In this document: in pieces, positions 13,149 through 23,724 of the stretch
How positions within the stretch are numbered: the stretch's first letter is position 1
How the letters are laid out: each line of letters starts with the position of its first letter
Program-made: the position numbers and the translations under genes
The notes under the pieces: generated by a model
The model's database searches: none
The model's input: only the letters and a program-made list of their open reading frames with translations
Told to the model about the DNA's origin: nothing
NCBI RefSeq assembly: GCF_020360975.1
Contig: NW_025408679.1
Coordinates: 1,240,001 to 1,304,000 of the forward strand
Direction: 5' to 3'
Origin: Hirsutella rhossiliensis
Taxonomy: Eukaryota; Ascomycota; Sordariomycetes; Hypocreales; Ophiocordycipitaceae
Length of the DNA: 64,000 bases

Positions 13149-13325
13149 TATTACGGAGTAAGTAGAGGTATAGGCTTAGGTATAGTCCGTTAAAAGAAGG
13201 TTAATAATCTATAAGGGGGAAAAGGAAGAGAAGTATAGGCCTAGCCTATATAGGCGCGGAGGCCGCTTATATATAGACTTAGCCTAGACCTTAGTCTAGG
13301 CCTATATAGGGCAAAAGCCCTTATA
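13149..13325 (-). repeat. 5' LTR of the gag-only element
   Basis: 177 bp, paired with 11453-11629 and followed on the right by the duplicated CCTAC. It has the same internal hairpin, with one loop base changed (C to T). Confidence 0.85.
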
Positions 13326-13593
13326 CCTACTTATTAAAGAAGACTAAATTATAGATAGTTTTATTTATATAAGCTTATAGCTTCTTTACCTACTTATCTT
13401 AATCTTAGGGCTTTATAAGAATCGTTTTATAGACTATAAGGGCGGTAAAGGAGTTGTTTTTTAATATTATTATAAAAGAGGGGGTAGAAAAGTTAGTTAA
13501 AAATTAGCTTTTTTAGTAAGAGGGGTAAAAGAGAGCTATAAGAGATATAAAAAAGGTACTATTTATAGTAGCTAGAAGGTATAAGAATACTAT

Positions 13594-13611
13594 TCCTCCT
13601 AGGCTTATAAC
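13594..13611 (-). other. Copia-1 primer-binding site
   Basis: Just inside the 5' LTR the minus strand reads gttataagcc. With the G-to-A change undone (gttatgagcc), this is complementary to the anticodon-loop region of initiator tRNA-Met. That fits the half-tRNA priming known for Ty1/copia elements. The same sequence follows the LTRs of the complete Copia-1 (23579), Copia-3 (38127) and the 96-bp-LTR element (about 17024-17033). Confidence 0.6.
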
Positions 13612-14090
13612 TCTTATAAAGAGAGATATAAGAAGTATATATAAAATATATAAGGTAAAATTAAAAGTAAGTAGTTAGATAGGTAAGGTAAAGATATTTA
13701 ATTCTTACTAGTATAGTAATTATAGTAAGGGAGTAATTATTATATTACTTTAATTATCTTTCTTTTTTATATTTAACGCCCTTCTTTATACTTATTTAGT
13801 ATCTTAATTAATAAAGAAAATCCTACTTAAAGAAGCTATTAATATACTTTTAACTACTAAGCTTTTTATTAGTTTCTCCCTTTCTTTTTAGCCGTTACTA
13901 GTATATCTATCTTATATCTTACTACCTTTATAAGAAGCTATCGCTACTTTTACTTCCCCTTTTACCCTTACCCTTCTCTTTATACCTTCTTTAAGCTCCT
14001 TCCTTAAAACCTATTTTTTTTTAGCTTCCTTAGTCCCTCTTACTATAAAATATCTCTAAGAACTATAAAATTAAGCTTCGCTTAGTAATA
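13612..14090 (-). repeat. Copia-1 LTR shared by two tandem copies
   Basis: A 479-bp Copia-1 LTR. Its left side abuts a primer-binding site and gag (so it acts as the 5' LTR of copy 2). Its right side abuts a polypurine tract and pol 3' spacer (so it is the 3' LTR of copy 3). No target duplication separates the copies, so this is an LTR-internal-LTR-internal tandem, not two independent insertions. Confidence 0.85.
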
Positions 14091-14479
14091 TACCCCCTTA
14101 ACTATAGCTTACTCTTATTATAAGGGTATAGCTAATATAGCTTTAAGCTAGTAAGCGTATAAAGGAGGTTCTTAGCTTTATACTTATCCTTTTACTTAAA
14201 GAAAGTAAGGGCCCTTTTAGGTCCCTAGGCTCTTTTAGACCTACTTAAGAAATAAGGGCTTAAAAAAGGGAAAGTCCTATAAGAAAAGGGGCCTTCTTAA
14301 AAGGGAGAAATATTATAAAGACTATTACGCTATATAGGTAAAGGTAGAACGCGCTTTAATAGGTGCGCTATAAATAATATATATCTAGTAACCGCGTCTT
14401 TTAATATACCCCCTTAGGGATAGCGGCTTTACTAGGAGCCCTAGCTTATAGCCTAAGACATAGGAGTTAAAAACTAAGC

Positions 14480-16031
14480 GTCGCGCTAATAACTAAATTC
14501 CTAGACCTATATAAAACCGGTTTAATTAAAGTAAAGCTAAAGAAAGTATTATATAGCCTAAAATAAAGTCCTAAGCTCTAGTATAATTATGTAAAAATTA
14601 TACTAAATAAACTTAGATTTCTTCCTCTTTTAATAAATAAAGGAGTATTTATAATAAGGACTATAATATAGCCTTAGTAATTTACGTTAACGACCTTCTT
14701 ATAGTAGGGCCCTTTAAATCTATAATAAAAGAAAGATTATTTAAAGAATTATCTAAATTCTTAGATTTTACTATCTTAAAAGATATAAAAGACTTCTTAG
14801 GTCTAAATATTATAATAAACCTAGAACCTAAAGAGCTATATATATCCGAAGAAAATTATACCTTAAATAAATTAAAGGAATTTAATAAAGAAGGTTTAGG
14901 AACTTTAAATTTACCCGCTATAGTAAGCTTTAAGTTTATAAAAGTAAAGGAATTACCTTTTAAGGAAGATATATTATAATTTTAGAAAGAAATAGGATCT
15001 TTATTATACTAAGCCTTATTTACTAGGCTATATATCCTATATTCTATAATTTCCTATACTAGGTTCGCGGCTAAGCTTAACTAAACGTATTTTAAAGCTT
15101 TAAATATAATTTAGAAATATTTAAATAAATTCCCTAGCCTAAAATTTAAATATAATTATAATATCCCCTTTACCTATCTATATATAAAGGGTTTTACCGA
15201 CTCTAGCTAGGCGTTGGATTTAACGGACGGAAAATCCTTTTCCGGTTACTATTTTTATATATATAATAATATAATAACCTAGGTTTACTCTAAGTAGAAA
15301 GCCGTTGCCCTTTCTACCTATAAAGTAAAGTATATTAGGCTTAAGAGGGTAAATAAAGAAACTATTTATTTAAATATACTTTTTAAATATATTAGTAAGG
15401 ATCTATTTATTAAGATTCCTAATACTATACCTCTTATTTTAATAGATAATACTACTACTATTTAATTAGTAGAAATTCCGGAATTTTATAAAAGGTCTAA
15501 GTATATAAGATTAGCCTATTACTATACTAGAACTAATATATAAGAAAGGGAAATTAGAGTTTTTTATATTAAGTTAAAAGATAATATAGCTAGTATTTTT
15601 ATAAAGGAATTAAGACCTAGATTACTCTATAAATTTAAAGACGGTCTATCCTTAATATAAGTTCCTAAGTAATTAAAAGCGGTTTTTAGATATTTCTTAT
15701 ACTTTCTATATCTTTCCCTTACTAAGTTTTTCCTTTTTAGGTTTCCTAGAGAAATATTTACTAGGTTTTTATCTATTAACATTTTCCTAGTAATAATAGG
15801 TTTTACCTTATATAAGGTTATCCTATAAATAATTATTATAACTATAGATCTTTCCTACTATAGGTTTTTCTATTAGTATATACTTAAGGATTTTTTTCCT
15901 AAGAAAGAATAGGTTTTTATATATCCTATTAAGGTATAAGAATAGTTTTCCTAAATTAGGTTTTTACCCTATATATATACTACTATAAATAAATTAGTAA
16001 AGAGTATATAGATCTACTCTTTAAGGGAGGC
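14480..16031 (+). pseudogene. Copia-2 pol remnant (RT end and RNase H)
   Basis: A plus-strand frame matches copia RT from the K-K-x-L-Y-x-L-K block onward. The catalytic motif at 14693-14704 is Y-V-N-D, with the first Asp changed to Asn. An RNase H domain follows with a D-G-K-S-x-S-G-Y block near 15215-15250 and the expected A-x-x-x-A-E-Y region, here Y-K-V-K-Y, near 15317-15336. The translation is clearly related to, but distinct from, Copia-3 at 40900-41950 and 49060-49650. The 5' end is missing, probably deleted. A purine tract aagggaggc precedes the LTR. Pseudogene. Confidence 0.8.
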
Positions 16032-16475
16032 TATAAGGAATAGTATTTTCCTATTATAAATAAAGTAGCTATAATATACTCTCTTAATTATATAAGCTAA
16101 TAAGTAGTATATTAATTATAGTTAAAATACTATTATATAGAGTAAGAATCGCTTATTATTTTATATATTATTATATATTAAACGGGTTACCGGTTATTGT
16201 ATAATTAGGAATCGAAGGAATAAAGCTAGCTTAGAATACTAGCTAAGACCTCTTAAGCCCTCTTAAGAATACTAGCACGACTAACCTCCTTTAAATATAA
16301 ATATTAGTAGAACTAAGATACTTCTAGGTATACTTAAGGTATTATAGAATTCCTTAGTCTTAGGGCTAAATAGCAGCCTAAATCTAGTCCTAAAAGGTTC
16401 TTCTATTTAGCTATAATTATCTATATAAGATAGTATGTCCGCTAGTAAATAGAGATAGGATTATTAATTTTAACA
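16032..16475 (+). repeat. Copia-2 3' LTR (444 bp)
   Basis: Starts tataaggaat right after the purine tract and ends ttttaaca, keeping a terminal CA. It recurs truncated at 21173-21542 (+) and complete at 22028-22458 (-). Confidence 0.8.
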
Positions 16476-18243
16476 CCTCTTTTATATACTAATATACTAC
16501 TAATAAATTCTATTAAAAGTCCTACCTTATACTCCTTATTCCCCTTTATTATATAGTCTTACCTAATCCCTTAAATTCCTAAAATTCCGCTTTTACTTAT
16601 ATACCTTAATAGTAATATAGTTTAAAAGATTAATAGTTAGTATAAATATATAATAAATATTAGATTAAGGGGATTATAAAGATCTAAGTAATTTAAGATT
16701 AATAAGATTACTACGCTTTATATAATCTAACTTTAGAGATTATAGCTAGGACTATAATCTATAGATAGTCTTTATAGGTATATATAGCTACTTACTTTTA
16801 CTCCTTTAAATAAATAGCTTTCTAGCTTTTAATATAGATCTTTATTATAATTCTATCCTTAATTCTAATTACTTAGTTATAGTCTATAGTCTATACCCTC
16901 TAACTTATTACTAGCGTAATATACTTATTATTACTTAGACTATACCTTATTATATTTATTAATATAAACCCCTTAAAAGGTTTATTCTTTAAGAATAATA
17001 CTAGTCGTTATAATCCCTTCTTAGGCTTATAACTATTATAAAGACTATTACGCTATATAGGTAAAAGTAGAACGCGCTTTAATAGGTATACTATAAATAA
17101 TATATATTTAGTAACCGCGTCTTTTATTAAGAAACCTAATTAAAATAAGGGGCCCTTTAAAGGGAAAACCTCTTCTTATTCTTTAGCTATAAATATTACC
17201 TTCTTATATATACTATTAGCTCCTCTTATAGATTCTTAAAGTAGGCCTCTAAGGATAGCTTCTTATAGATATCTTTTAGCTTAATTTACTATAAAAAGAT
17301 AGCTAGCTTTTACTTTAGTAAGGACTTTATAAGACCGTTTACTTTTATTAATACTATTAAAAGCTAAAAAATAGAAATAAGCCCCCTTTAGACCTCTTAG
17401 TATAACTAATACTAATAAATATTAATATATTATAACTAAGCTAATATCTTATATTTTCCTTTATAAGAATTTATATAGTCTATATATTATTATATTTTAT
17501 AGCTAATAGGGATAGAATTTATAGTTATAAAGATATAAGTAGCTAGCTAAGGAAAATAGCTTCCTTTAAAGCTTTTAAAAGAGCTAGTAGCTCTACCTTT
17601 ATATTAAAAGTTATAATAGTAGCTTTATTTAAAGCTTTTTAAGTAATAGTTCCTTTAAAAAAGGATATAAGATACCCTTATAAGCTCTTTTTATTTAAGG
17701 AATTATTTATAATAAACGAATCGCTTAAATAAAGGAAGATTTTAGTAGCTAGTTTCCTTCCTTACCCTCTTAAGTAGAAACTATATAATCTTATTAAATA
17801 GAGATAAAGGATAGCTTAGTCTATTACTTCTTAGTACCTAGGGCTAGGATTTTAGTTATACCTAGCTAGCTAAAAGACTATAAAAGAGATATCCGGTTTA
17901 GTAAAAGTAGCTAAAAAAAAGTAAGGAGCTTATATTTTATTAATATAAGTATTTCTCTTACTCCTTAGCTTAAAAGAATAGATTAAGTAAAAGCTCTTTA
18001 TTTAATATAAGTATAGAAGAAAGCTTCTTATTAAGGGAATTAAGAAGGAATTTATAAGCGACCTTATTAATATAAGTATTTTAAGTAAGCTAGATAGTTT
18101 AATAAGACCTATTTTAAAGGATTTAAATCCCTAAGAACTACTTTAGCGCCCTTAGCTTAGTTATCTTATACCTTTATTATAAGCCTTTTATAGCCTTATT
18201 AATAGTTACCTCTTTCTTTTTTAAGTAAGCTTAGATAATATTA

Positions 18244-19006
18244 ATTAAGATTATACTAGTAACTTATTTAAAGGTATCTAGAACTTTAGTATTAAATAAA
18301 AAGGAAAAACTAAAGTACTTAAAGGAAAACCCTTCCCTTTTTTATAGCTAGTCCGCTATTATACTAAGTCGCGGTTAAAATATATAAGAATCTTACGCTA
18401 GCTATTATAGGTATTATTTTAGTTAGTTAGAATTATATTAGCCTTATTATAAAGTAACCTTAGAAAGTAACTCCTTTATATATATAGGGTATATAGCGTT
18501 AATTAGTAGTATAAGCGTTTTTAGTTAATAGTTAATTATATAATTATCCTTAACCTTATCCTATAATAATATCTTTTTAAGCTCTACCTTATTTTTCTAC
18601 TATAAAGCTTAGTAAGTAAACTTTTATTAAAACTAGTATTTAGCTAGGCTAGTAGTTAGGTTATTATACTAGCTTTACGCTATACTTATTAAGTTACTAG
18701 TATTAGCCTAAGGGTTTTATTTTCTTAGTTTAAGGGCCTAGACTAAAGTTAAAGGGAGGTCCTAATAAATTTATTACTAGGTTTAAGTAAGCGAGGTCTA
18801 GACTAGCTTACTTATAATAGGGCTAGACTACTAGTATATTTATAAGCGCTTTTAAAAGCGCTAATTAGCTAATTAATAAGTAAGTTAATATAGTTTATTA
18901 GTTTAACTAAAGATTTATCGTACCCTAAGCTATATTTAAACTAACTTTAGTATTATAGCTAGTAAACGTCTAAGGTATATAACTACTATACTATAAGGGT
19001 GCTTAT
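18244..19006. mobile_element. Unclassified 763-bp insertion in Copia-1 RT
   Basis: Comparison with other Copia-1 copies shows foreign DNA splitting the RT region. The flanking sequence ataatatta is present on both sides (18235-18243 and 19007-19015), which allows a duplication of up to 9 bp. I find no direct or clear inverted terminal repeats, no recognisable protein and no second copy in the window. It could be a small DNA transposon relic (a 9-bp duplication would suit a Mutator-like element) or an LTR-less fragment. It contains several repeats of the type gtctagact. Confidence 0.5.
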
Positions 19007-19561
19007 ATAATATTATTAATATAAAAGAAGACTATAATTTTACCTTTTTATATTATATATAGTTCTTAAGGGACTTTCTTAAAGCCGCTTTAAGGGAACC
19101 TATTAAATACTATTACTAAAGAAAGAGTAATCTTTATAGTTTATATAAAGCTTTCTTAAGCTATAAAACCTTTCCTAGCTATTAAAAGCTTAGTAGAAGG
19201 TATATATAAATAACTTTTTTTTCCTTAAGTAAGTAGTTAATAAAAGCGTTAATAGTATTTATTTAATTAAGTTTAAGGTTAAATTCTACTACTATAGCTA
19301 TAAGGGTTTAAAAAGATATCTTTACTAAGGTAGTTACCTTAGTAAGAAGATCTCTATTTTCTTATTAGTTCCTATAAATAACTAGCTAAGCTTTAAACTT
19401 TTAAAAGAAGCTATATTTATTAGTCTTATAAATAAAGACCTACTTATAGCTAATAACTTATTTTCCTCTTACCCTTTTCTTAAGGACCTTTTTAAAAGAC
19501 TTTATTTCTTTATATAAAACTAAGTAGTCTTTCTAAGCTTAGAAAAACTAGTCTTTAAAAG

Positions 19562-21172
19562 TATTATAAAGTAAGTAAAGGGTTATACTATAAGTATCTT
19601 TTATTATAATATATTAATAAGTTATATAGGATCTAACTATATACTATACTTACTACTACTAAATATATATTTATATATATAGCTTACCTTACCTTATAAT
19701 AGTATTAGCTAAGGTCTAAGCTAATACCTAAACTTATACTAAGGGTAAATACCTTTATATAAAGGCCTTACCCCTCTCTTTATAAGCGGTCCTTTATAAT
19801 ATTAATCTTATACTTTAACGTATAGCTAAAAGGTAAATAACTTACTAACGCGCCCTTATTATTTCTTCCTCTTAACTATATTATTATTATTAATATTAAT
19901 AGTAGTAGCTATAACTATACTTATAAGTCTTTTAGCTCTTAGCTCTATACTACCGCTTATATATAAGCTAACCTATACCCTTACTAGTTCTTTAAATAAT
20001 TTAATATATCTTTTTCTACCTTATCTTACTTTTCTATTAAGATTAATAACTTTATTAATTATACTCTTACCTTACTAGCTACCTTACCTACTGCCCCCGC
20101 CGCCTTAGTCGCGCCTACCTCTACTTTATACTACCCGCTACCTAGCTTCTTAGCTATTAACTTTACTACTTACGCCGCCGCCGCCCTTACTATACTCTTT
20201 ATTACTAGCCGCCGCGATAATAATAACGATAATAATAATAATAATAAGTATAGGTCCTTACTACCTTCTTTTATAAGCCCTTTTACCCTTATTCTTATAA
20301 GCGTTATTAACTCCTTATATTAATATAAGTGCGCTATAGCTTAAGGCGCTACCTATAATTCCCTTTATATATAGTATACTTTAAAGTCCCTCCCTTACGC
20401 TAACTAAGCTAGCCGCTTTTAAGGTAGCTACTTCCTATATACTTAAGCTAGCTACGCCTATAAGGTTATACCGTTTATCTTTACTTATACTACCGTAGCT
20501 TTAAGCGCCGCGGAGCTAGGTAAGGACTAGAATAAGGTAGAGCGTGCCTTAACCGCTACCGCCGCCGCTTACTATAACTTATAGTTCCTTAAGCGCGCCG
20601 CCTTTATACCTAAATATATAAGCTCCCTTTCCTATACTCTTTATAGCGCTAATACTCTCTTTCTTAAGGGCACTATTACCGCCGCCCTAGCCGCCCCCGC
20701 TACTTTTACCGCCGCCGCTTTTACTACTACGGCTACCGCCGCCGCTGCCGCCGATATCCTTAACGCCGCCGCCGTCGCCGCTTAGCTAGGTAGCTTAGAG
20801 GGCTAGATCCGCGCCCTCGAGGCTAGGGCCGCGCCTTATATTAAGGAGGAGGACGAGGAGAAGGATAAGAGGGAGGATAAGGATAACCGTTTAGTAGTCG
20901 AGACCCCGCTAAAATAAAAGGCCCGCTAGGCCTAGTCTATAAGCCCTTAAGTACGCTTATAAGGGCTAATATAATTTATTTATACTATTATTAACCTAAG
21001 TATACTTTACTTACTATCTATAGTCGCGGTATCTATAATATATACTTATAGCTTATATTAGTATAGCGACCGCCGTAGGCTTACTACCCCGCCGCTTCCT
21101 TATAAGTAAGGTATAGTCTCCTTTATACCTTAAGGTACTAGCTACTTTACTACTAAGAAGGTAGCTTTTCTT
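19562..21172 (-). mobile_element. 3' end fragment of a Gypsy-type element (LTR plus antisense ORF)
   Basis: A probable 209-bp LTR (19562-19770; tattata at the left, cctta at the right) is followed by a pyrimidine run cccctctc, which is a polypurine tract on the minus strand. That makes it the downstream LTR of a minus-strand element. To its right lies a plus-strand reading frame homologous to the antisense frame of Gypsy-1. The fragment is cut at 21172 by a Copia-2 LTR, so pol is missing. The order LTR, polypurine tract, antisense ORF is the same as at 36264-52130 and 60746-62030. The second LTR is not seen, so the LTR limits are tentative. Confidence 0.6.
19940..20935 (+). pseudogene. Antisense ORF of the Gypsy fragment, Cys-motif family
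   Basis: A single frame runs about 330 codons with stops only of the TAA/TAG type expected from Gln codons. An Asn-rich run (D-N-N-N-D-N-N-N) lies near 20215-20250. At 20429-20461 the frame reads Y-F-L-Y, six residues, Y-K-V-I-P: a C-x2-C-x6-C motif with every Cys (TGC/TGT) turned to Tyr. The following segment, with the shared core T-A-x-A-A-Y-Y-N-L then L-K-R and I-P-K, is homologous to the antisense frame in the complete Gypsy-1 (47390-48330, -). The tail is Ala-rich then acidic (K-E-E-D-E-E-K-D-K). The function is unknown; a half zinc-cluster fold is an inference from Cys spacing alone. Confidence 0.65.
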
Positions 21173-21542
21173 ACTAATAAGTAGTATATTAATTATAAAT
21201 AAAATCCTATTTTATAGAGTAAGAGATATTTATTATTTTATAGATTATTATATATTAAATAGGTTACTAGTTATTATATAATTAGGAATAAAGGAATAAT
21301 ACTAGCTTAAAATACTAACTAAGACTTTTTAAGAATATTAGTATAACTAACCTCCTTTAAATATAAATATTAGCGGAACTAAGATACTTCTAGCTATACT
21401 TAAGGTATTATTAAACTCCTTAGTCCTAGGGCTATATAGTAGCTTAAATCTAGTCCTAAAAGGTTCTTCTATTTAGCTATAATTATTTATATAAGGTAGT
21501 ATATCTACTAATAAATAGAGATAGAATTAGTATCTTTAATAC
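21173..21542 (+). repeat. Copia-2 LTR, 5'-truncated
   Basis: Matches the 3' part of 16032-16475 and lacks about the first 80 bases, where it joins the Gypsy fragment. It ends at ctttaata, corresponding to the LTR end ttaaca. Confidence 0.75.
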
Positions 21543-21549
21543 TTCTTAT

Positions 21550-22027
21550 TATTATAAAGTATAGATTAATTTTATAGTTCTTAAAGATATTTCTTAGTAT
21601 AAGGGACCTAGGAAGCTAAAAAACCTAGGTTTAAAGAAGGAGCTAAAAGGAGGTATAAAGAAGAAGGTAGGGGTAAGAGGGGAAGTAAAAGTAGTAATAG
21701 CCTCTTATAGAGGTAGTAAGAGATATAATAGATATACTAGTAATAGCTAGAAAGGAGGGGAAAAACTAGTAAAAAGCTTAGTAGTTAAAAGGATATTAAT
21801 AGCTTCTTTAAGTAAGATCTTCTTTATTAATTAAGATATTAAATAGGTATAAAGAGGGGCGTTAGATAAAGAAAAGAAAGATAATTAAGGTAATATAATA
21901 ATTACTCCCTTACTATAATTACTACCTTTATAAGAATTAAATATCTCTACTTTACCTATCCGACCCCTTACTTTTAATTTTACCTTTATATATTTTATAT
22001 ATACTTTTTATATCTCTCTTTATAAGA
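21550..22027 (+). repeat. Copia-1 solo LTR
   Basis: A complete Copia-1 LTR (tattataaag to tataaga) with no internal region on either side. It lies between two inverted Copia-2 LTRs. The flanking pentamers (cttat and gttaa) do not match, so it may have arisen by recombination rather than a simple insertion followed by LTR-LTR loss. Confidence 0.8.
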
Positions 22028-22458
22028 GTTAAAGTTAATAATTCTATCTTTACTTCCTAATAGATATACTATCTTATATAGATAATTATAGCTAAATAAA
22101 AGAACCTTTTAAGACTAGATTTAAGCTACTATATAGCCCTAAGACTAAGGAATTCCGTAATACCTAAAGTATATCTAGAAGTATCTTAGTTCTACTAATA
22201 TTCGTTTTTAAAGGAGGTTAGTTATACTAGTATTCTTAAAAGGTCTTAGCTAGTATTTTAAGCTAGCTCTATTCCTTCGATTCCTAATTATATAATAACT
22301 AGTAACCCGTTTAATATATAATAATATATAAGATTACGAGTAATTCTTACTCTATAGGATTAGATTTCGTTTATAATTAATATACTACTTATTAGCTTAT
22401 ATAATCGGGAAAGTATATTATAGCTACTTTATTTATAGTAGGAATACTATTCCTTATA
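22028..22458 (-). repeat. Copia-2 solo LTR, inverted
   Basis: The reverse complement of 16032-16475, essentially full length (431 bp), ending ccttata on the + strand. It forms an inverted pair with 21173-21542. It cuts the antisense ORF of the Gypsy-2 copy that starts at 22459. Confidence 0.8.
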
Positions 22459-23102
22459 AATAAGGGCTAAGATAATCTTAATACTTAGCTAAATAAAGAG
22501 TAAGATAACGATAATAGTAATAATAAAGATAGCCGCGATTTAACTCCTCTTACTAACGAACCTAAGAATAGTAATACTAAAAATAAAGGTACTTAGGTAG
22601 TAGTATAAAGCGGTCGCGCTCCTATAAAAAAGTATACTTAATCTAAGGCTAAAGCTTACTTAGTTAAGGCCTAAGGGGTTATCCCTTATAAGCTTTAGTA
22701 TATATATTATTTTAGGATAGTTATTAAGGAGTATAGTATAACTAAGTCTAAGCTTATTAAAGTACTCTCGATTAGCTATATTTTCTTAGGGGGTTCCTTA
22801 ACGCGCTATAAGTAGTATTATAAATATACTATAACTTATAACTAAATAAGTTTCCCTTTAACCTTAAATATTATAATTAATAAGCTAATCTTTCTTAAAG
22901 CCGCTACTTTTATATTTAATAACCTAGCTAATATAATCGCTATTATAAAGTACCTATATAAGCTTAATAAGTTAAAGACTAGTAATAAGGTTACTAAGGA
23001 TAATAGCTTAAATATAAGTATACTTAGTTTTAAGGAGGGTAATTAGCGCTATCTTACTATTATAGTATAGTATTTAGCTAAGGCTTTTAACGCTACTAAG
23101 AT

Positions 23103-23578
23103 TATCGCGAAGCGTAGCCTAATTTCGTAGTTCTTAGAGATATCCCTCGGCACGAGGGACCTAGGAAGCTAAAAAACAGGTTTTAAGGAAGGAGCTAAAA
23201 AGAGGTATAGAGAGGAGGGTAGGGGTAAGAAGGGAAGTAGAAGTAGCGATAGCTTCCTATAGAGGTAGCGAGAGATAAAACGGATATACCGGCAACGGCT
23301 AGAAAGGAGGGGAAAACCTAGTAAAAAGCTCGGTAGTTAAAAGGACATTAGTAGCTTCTTTAAGTAGGATCTTCTTTATTAATTAAGATAATAGACGGAT
23401 ATAAAGAGGGGCGTTAGATAGAGGAAAGAAGAATAATTAAGGCAATATAATAATTACTCCCCTACCTTTATTAATGCCCCCGTAAGAATTAAATCTCTCT
23501 GCCCTACCTATCCGACCCCTTACTTTTAATTTTACCTTCGTATATTTTTATATACTTCTTATATCTCTCTTTACGAGA
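23103..23578 (+). repeat. Copia-1 5' LTR
   Basis: Starts tatcgcgaagcg where the 3' LTR has tattataaagcg; every difference in that stretch is C-to-T or G-to-A. Ends tacgaga. The primer-binding sequence gttataagcctaggagg follows at 23579-23595. Confidence 0.9.
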
Positions 23579-23724
23579 GTTATAAGCCTAGGAGGAATAG
23601 AATTCCTATACCTTCCGGCTACTATAAAAGGCACCTTTCTTATATCCCTTATAGCTTCCTTTTACCCCTCTTACTAGAAAAGCCGATTTTTAACCGACTT
23701 TTCTGCCCCCCCTCTTTCGTAACG

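Larger units (their letters stand above)
11453..13325 (-). mobile_element. Gag-only LTR retrotransposon with 177-bp LTRs (TR-GAG-like)
   Basis: This 1,873-bp insertion in Copia-1 copy 2 is flanked by an exact 5-bp duplication CCTAC (11448-11452 and 13326-13330). It has two 177-bp direct terminal repeats (11453-11629 and 13149-13325) that differ almost only by transitions. The internal 1.5 kb has one long minus-strand frame and no protease, RT, integrase or RNase H. A purine-rich stretch, gggtagggg on the minus strand, abuts the left LTR, which fits minus orientation. Size, LTRs and a lone gag match the published class called TR-GAG, which moves using enzymes of other elements. It is GC-richer than its surroundings, which suggests a later insertion. 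Confidence 0.85.
6347..13611 (-). pseudogene. Copia-1 copy 2, gag-pol remnant, interrupted by a gag-only LTR element
   Basis: This is a minus-strand Ty1/copia internal region. Removing the 11453-13325 insert and its duplicated CCTAC leaves about 5.39 kb, the same as the internal region of the complete copy. From right to left it holds gag (13455 to about 10550), protease-like sequence, integrase (about 10300-9000), RT and RNase H (about 8000-6700), then a spacer. The gag start codon near 13455 has lost its ATG. At 7692-7716 the RT motif reads Y-V-N-N, so both catalytic Asp codons are now Asn. The primer-binding site beside the LTR (about 13594-13611) reads gttataagcctaggagg. It forms a tandem with the copy on its right through a shared LTR. 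Confidence 0.85.
14311..17129 (-). mobile_element. LTR element with 96-bp LTRs containing a Copia-2 remnant
   Basis: Two 96-bp direct repeats (14311-14406 and 17034-17129) bound this insertion, and AGAAA is duplicated at 14306-14310 and 17130-17134. On the minus strand a purine tract, aagggggta, abuts the left LTR, and a primer-binding site of the Copia type (gttataagcc) abuts the right LTR, so the element reads right to left. Between about 17020 and 16480 a minus-strand frame with only Gln-type stops is consistent with a gag N-terminal half. The rest of the interior was displaced by a Copia-2 fragment on the opposite strand. The LTRs are unusually short for an autonomous Copia. Confidence 0.75.
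14091..19561 (-). pseudogene. Copia-1 copy 3, truncated pol remnant split by two insertions
   Basis: Minus-strand Copia-1 sequence occupies 14091-14310, 17130-18243 and 19016-19561, about 1.9 kb of an expected 5.4 kb. It covers the 3' spacer, RNase H and part of RT. It is interrupted by a 96-bp-LTR element (duplication AGAAA) and by an unclassified 763-bp insert in the RT. The right end stops at 19561, where a Gypsy-type LTR begins. Its integrase and gag are absent. Confidence 0.82.

Noticed and set aside
20200..20260. Asn-codon run (aat)n as a simple microsatellite of interest
   Set aside because: It is in frame within the antisense ORF and has counterparts near 47400 and 51430, so it is better read as a coding low-complexity tract.
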